From Clostridium sp. CAG:221 (lineage in GTDB: Bacteria > Bacillota > Clostridia > Clostridiales > Clostridiaceae): DNA of 9,711 nucleotides. Under the pieces are notes generated by a model that was given only the letters and a program-made list of their open reading frames with translations, did not search any database and was not told where the DNA came from. Every line of letters begins with the position of its first letter. Position 1 is the first letter of the stretch. The DNA lies in the NCBI GenBank assembly GCA_000435835.1, contig FR883359.1:1-9711 (forward strand), in the 5' to 3' direction. The translations under genes and the position numbers were made by a program. This document shows positions 7,664 through 9,711 of the stretch, in pieces.

Positions 7664-8203
7664 TTAATATATAAATTTATTTAAAGCTTTTGCAATGAAT
7701 GTAGCAAAAAAGCATTTAAAAATATCAAGAGGAATAAAAGGAATCACTGCAGTAGCTATTGTTGTTTTAAGATCCATATCAGTTAAAAGCTTCATATAGG
7801 ATGCACCTAAAAAATAAATAATAGGCATGCCAACTAATATGGATAACAATAAGCATTTTATGGTCTTAAAAGAATTTCCTTTGAGATAAGATATAATGGT
7901 TGCAGCAGCTAGATAGCCAAAAAGATAGCCACCTGTTGGACCGAATAATCTACCAGGACCGCCAGTTCCACCAGAAAATACAGGTATACCAATTAATCCT
8001 AGTAAAAGATATACACCAACTACAGTAAAAGCTTGTTTAGGTTTAAGTAAAAATGCTAATAGATTAATAATAATAGTTTGAGCTGTAATGCTGGCTAGTG
8101 AAAATGGTAATGGAATAATTATGTATGAAGAAATACATAATAGAGCAATAAGTAAAGTGATTTTTGTTAAATCTCTTGTATTAGTTTTAGTTTGAATAAT
8201 CAT
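7664..8203 (-). CDS. bioY: BioY, biotin-binding S component of an ECF transporter
   Basis: This 179-residue integral membrane protein imports biotin, alone or with an energy-coupling factor module (EcfA/A'/T) that is not encoded here. Hydrophobic segments lie near 14-32, 36-53, 58-75, 88-108, 115-137 and 148-172, consistent with six helices. The BioY signature GGPGRLFGPTGGYLFGY is at 81-97, and PFIPLDIFK (155-163) matches the conserved C-terminal motif. The frame stays open upstream to 8293, but AAAAGGGGG (8219-8211) seven bases before ATG 8203 and the normal BioY length fix the start at 8203; the predicted promoter also lies within the longer version. It is first in an operon with birA and is controlled by the promoter/operator described upstream. 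Confidence 0.96.
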   Translation of the reverse strand: MIIQTKTNTRDLTKITLLIALLCISSYIIIPLPFSLASITAQTIIINLLAFLLKPKQAFTVVGVYLLLGLIGIPVFSGGTGGPGRLFGPTGGYLFGYLAAATIISYLKGNSFKTIKCLLLSILVGMPIIYFLGASYMKLLTDMDLKTTIATAVIPFIPLDIFKCFFATFIAKALNKFIY

Positions 8204-8264
8204 AAAATTTCCCCCTTTTACACAAGTTAATAGTTTCAATAAATGTAAATAAAATACATTTAAA

Positions 8265-8293
8265 AGTATATATTTAACAAAATAGTTTGTCAA
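8265..8293 (-). promoter_or_regulatory. SigA-type promoter of bioY-birA
   Basis: On the minus strand a full-consensus -35 TTGACA (8293-8288) and -10 TATACT (8270-8265) are separated by exactly 17 bp. This leaves a leader of about 55 bases before bioY ATG 8203. The -35 lies within the distal half-site of the BirA-type operator. Confidence 0.88.
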
Positions 8294-8318
8294 TCAAAAT
8301 AATTATTTTAGTTAACAA
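8287..8318. promoter_or_regulatory. BirA operator
   Basis: The half-sites TTGTCAAT (8287-8294) and GTTAACAA (8311-8318) are separated by 16 bp. The second is the exact TTGTTAAC/GTTAACAA half-site known for Firmicute BirA operators, and the first matches its complement at 6 of 8 positions. The spacing is as expected for a BirA dimer. The imperfect half-site contains the -35 box (8288-8293), so binding would block RNA polymerase. The consensus is recalled from published regulon work, not computed here. Confidence 0.85.
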
Positions 8319-8404
8319 TTAAGTATTTTTTTATTTTTAGTAACTTTAATATAGAAGTTGAATAGAATGAAATTAAATATAAATTATCAAAAAAGGGGAA
8401 AAAA

Positions 8405-8482
8405 TAATACATTTTATCAGGTAATAAGATATATTACCAGGTTCATATGAACAGCAAATTTAAAGTATTTGCGGGATAATGA
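8405..8482 (+). promoter_or_regulatory. Candidate NiCo (czcD-type) riboswitch aptamer upstream of the CDF gene
   Basis: The leader folds into a four-way junction. P1 is CAT-TT-TAT (8410-8417) with ATAATG (8476-8481). P2 is GGTAATA/TATTACC (8420-8426/8432-8438). P3 is GTTC/GAAC (8441-8444/8449-8452). P4 is GCAAAT/ATTTGC (8454-8459/8467-8472). The junction strands are short, and CAGG at the start of P2 and GGGA after P4 (8473-8476) match the NiCo riboswitch layout as I remember it. The 3' P1 strand ATAATG is also the 5' arm of the terminator that follows, so ligand-bound P1 would prevent termination. The P1 helix is AT-rich with a 2-base bulge, and the usual GGGACAG reads GGGATAATG, so this may be a divergent member or another metal-sensing RNA. 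A possible -10 TATAAA is at 8378-8383 with TTGAAT only 14 bp upstream. Confidence 0.58.
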
Positions 8483-8514
8483 TTTCCTAAGTGGAAAAGT
8501 CATTATCTTTTTTT
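8475..8514 (+). terminator. Leader terminator (expression platform) before the CDF gene
   Basis: The stem GATAATGATTT (8475-8485) / AAGTCATTATC (8497-8507) has 11 pairs including one G·U. It is extended by CC (8486-8487) with GG (8493-8494) across a bulge, and followed by seven T (8508-8514). It ends 28 bp before the CDF start, so it must attenuate the CDF transcript. No gene ends upstream on this strand that it could serve. Confidence 0.87.
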
Positions 8515-8542
8515 ATTTAAAATAAAGATTGGAGGAAAATTA

Positions 8543-9451
8543 ATGGATAATAAGGCAAAAGATCATAAGAGTATTGCAATGAGAGTTTCGGTAGTAAGTA
8601 TGATAATTAATACAATATTATCTATAGGTAAAGTTGCTGCAGGGATAATTGCTGGTTCTGGAGCTATGATTTCTGATGGAGTCCATTCAGCATCTGATGT
8701 ATTTAGTACAATTATAGTTATTATAGGTTTCAATATAGCTCATAAAGAAAGTGATGAAAAGCACCAATATGGACATGAGAGATTTGAATGTATAGCAGCG
8801 ATAATTTTAGCAGCAATACTTTTAGCTACAGGAATAGGAATTGGTTTAAGTGGAATTAATAAGATAATTGCTGGTATAGAAGGAAATCTTGCAGCACCAG
8901 GAAGCTTAGCTTTAATTGCTGCTGTTATTTCAATAGTTGTAAAGGAATGGATGTATTGGTATACAAGAGCAGCAGCCATAAAAATAAATTCAGGAGCACT
9001 GAAGGCTGATGCATGGCATCATAGATCAGATGCATTATCTTCAGTAGGAAGTTTTATAGGAATATTAGGTGCAAGAATAAAATTTCCAATACTTGATCCC
9101 ATAGCATCTATTATAATATGTTTATTAATAATAAAAGTAGCATATGATATATTTAAAGACTCTATATATAAACTTATTGATGCTTCTTGCGATGATGAAA
9201 CTATAAATAAGATTAAGGATGTAATATTAGAACAAGAAGGCGTTATACAGTTAGATTCATTAAAAACAAGAGTTTTTGGCTCAAGAATTTATGCTGATAT
9301 TGAAATATCAGCATATGGTAAGCAAAGTCTTGAGGATGCACATGACATAGCTGAAAAGATACATGATGAAGTAGAAAAAAAGATACCTATGATAAAGCAT
9401 TGTATGGTACATGTAAATCCTTATAAAGATAATAAAAGCATTGACATTTAA
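8543..9451 (+). CDS. Cation diffusion facilitator (CDF) family divalent metal exporter
   Basis: This 302-residue inner-membrane antiporter is expected to expel a divalent cation in exchange for protons. Six hydrophobic segments span about residues 12-38, 50-65, 83-104, 120-138, 164-178 and 183-200, followed by a cytoplasmic ferredoxin-like domain (about 205-295) used for dimerisation and metal sensing. The tetrahedral transport site reads H48-xxx-D52 (HSASD, TM2) and H159-xxx-D163 (HHRSD, TM5). An HD-HD site is typical of Zn/Co/Ni-type members rather than the DD-DD Mn group (family knowledge). The loop HQYGHERFE (74-82) is a conserved CDF signature. The start has GGAGG (8531-8535) seven bases upstream. 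The candidate NiCo aptamer in the leader suggests Co2+/Ni2+, but Zn2+ or Fe2+ cannot be excluded. The last codons carry the promoter of the next unit. Confidence 0.94.
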   Translation: MDNKAKDHKSIAMRVSVVSMIINTILSIGKVAAGIIAGSGAMISDGVHSASDVFSTIIVIIGFNIAHKESDEKHQYGHERFECIAAIILAAILLATGIGIGLSGINKIIAGIEGNLAAPGSLALIAAVISIVVKEWMYWYTRAAAIKINSGALKADAWHHRSDALSSVGSFIGILGARIKFPILDPIASIIICLLIIKVAYDIFKDSIYKLIDASCDDETINKIKDVILEQEGVIQLDSLKTRVFGSRIYADIEISAYGKQSLEDAHDIAEKIHDEVEKKIPMIKHCMVHVNPYKDNKSIDI

Positions 9452-9469
9452 TTTTTATAGGCATAATAT
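9441..9469 (+). promoter_or_regulatory. Promoter of the M-box leader, overlapping the 3' end of the CDF gene
   Basis: A perfect -35 TTGACA (9441-9446) lies in the last codons of the CDF gene. At 17-bp spacing is -10 TAATAT (9464-9469); CATAAT at 9462-9467 with 15-bp spacing is an alternative. Transcription would start near 9476, just before the M-box aptamer. There is no terminator between the CDF stop codon and this promoter, so read-through from the CDF transcript is also possible. Confidence 0.75.
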
Positions 9470-9490
9470 GAATGTAGAAAAAGAAAAATT

Positions 9491-9641
9491 AATTTTGTTA
9501 GGTGAGGCTCCTATAAAGATACATGCTGCTACCCAGAAAAATCGAGAGATTCCAATGGGTTAACAAGAATTATCGCCAAGGTAATTTTTAATGTAGCTGA
9601 CGAAAAGTCAAAGCTCTATAGTGCTAAAGCTCTACAAATTA
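9491..9641 (+). promoter_or_regulatory. M-box (ykoK leader) magnesium riboswitch
   Basis: The conserved M-box blocks occur in order: GTTAGGTGAGGCTCCTATA (9497-9515), ATACATGCTGCTACCCAGAA (9519-9538), CGAGAGATTCCAATGGGT (9543-9560), TAACA (9561-9565), GGTAATTTTTAATGTAGCTGA (split by position, 9580-9600) and AGTGCTAAAGCTCTAC (9620-9635). The outer strands TTTTG (9493-9497) and CAAATT (9635-9640) can close P1. This RNA binds Mg2+ (also Mn2+ in vitro) and shuts off Mg2+ transporter genes, usually by termination. The regulated gene, probably mgtE or another Mg2+ importer, lies past the right edge. Confidence 0.96.
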
Positions 9642-9711
9642 AGCTATATAATGCTTAGTAAGAATAGAACTTTTATTATTATGGATTATAAGACTTTTTA
9701 GCTTAAGTGAG
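9639..9711 (+). promoter_or_regulatory. Partial M-box expression platform, cut by the window edge
   Basis: TTAAGCTA (9639-9646), at the end of the aptamer, is perfectly complementary to TAGCTTAA (9699-9706). This could form an anti-terminator that competes with P1. The terminator hairpin is not complete inside the window; TAGCTTAAGTGAG at the edge may be its 5' arm. No coding region is visible here. Confidence 0.6.

Noticed and set aside
8204..8293. 30-residue N-terminal extension of BioY
   Set aside because: The extension lies across the predicted promoter -10 and leader; a strong ribosome binding site precedes ATG 8203 and the shorter protein has normal BioY length.
8441..8452. GTTCATATGAAC perfect palindrome as a protein operator
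   Set aside because: It fits as helix P3 of the leader RNA between P2 and P4, which explains it better than an isolated operator.
8740..8979. Minus-strand open frame inside the CDF gene
   Set aside because: It is antisense to conserved CDF coding sequence and has no ribosome binding site.

Overview
The window is very AT-rich, with strong GGAGG-type ribosome binding sites, AT-stem terminators and families typical of low-GC Firmicutes. It most resembles a Clostridium sensu stricto chromosome; this is inferred from composition and families, and the species cannot be named. I see no insertion sequence, phage gene or CRISPR array.

Layout. Positions 1-71 hold the 3' end of a tRNA and its terminator. 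143-1594 (+) encodes a cytoplasmic GH13 alpha-amylase, convergent with a membrane-anchored alpha/beta hydrolase (1635-2603, -) across a hairpin and a 25-T run. 2739-3605 (+) is an SDR oxidoreductase of the YdaD/general stress protein 39 type. 3741-3968 (+) looks like the C-terminal stump of a class A beta-lactamase-like protein. 4090-5470 (+) is a two-gene operon of a bactofilin-like polymer-forming protein and a YhbD (DUF4004) helix-turn-helix protein, preceded by two identical 13-bp inverted repeats. 5535-6498 (-) is a multicopper-oxidase-like gene broken by a frameshift and an in-frame TGA. 6656-8203 (-) is the biotin operon bioY-birA with a BirA-type operator on its promoter. 8543-9451 (+) is a CDF-family metal exporter behind a four-way-junction leader RNA that resembles a NiCo (czcD) riboswitch and ends in an intrinsic terminator. 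9491-9641 (+) is a clear M-box magnesium riboswitch whose regulated gene lies beyond the right edge.

How the parts work together. The right third is a set of small-molecule-controlled units: biotin uptake with its ligase/repressor, a transition-metal exporter with a probable metal-sensing leader, then a Mg2+-sensing leader whose promoter sits in the last codons of the exporter gene. The middle contains an apparently self-contained bactofilin/HTH operon with twin operators. Two decayed genes (beta-lactamase-like and multicopper oxidase) lie on either side of that operon, which suggests gene loss in this interval.

The strongest leads are the metal-sensing leader of the CDF gene, the twin operators of the bactofilin operon, and the interrupted multicopper oxidase. 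None of the gene families is new to me. What may be undescribed is the regulation and the gene arrangement.
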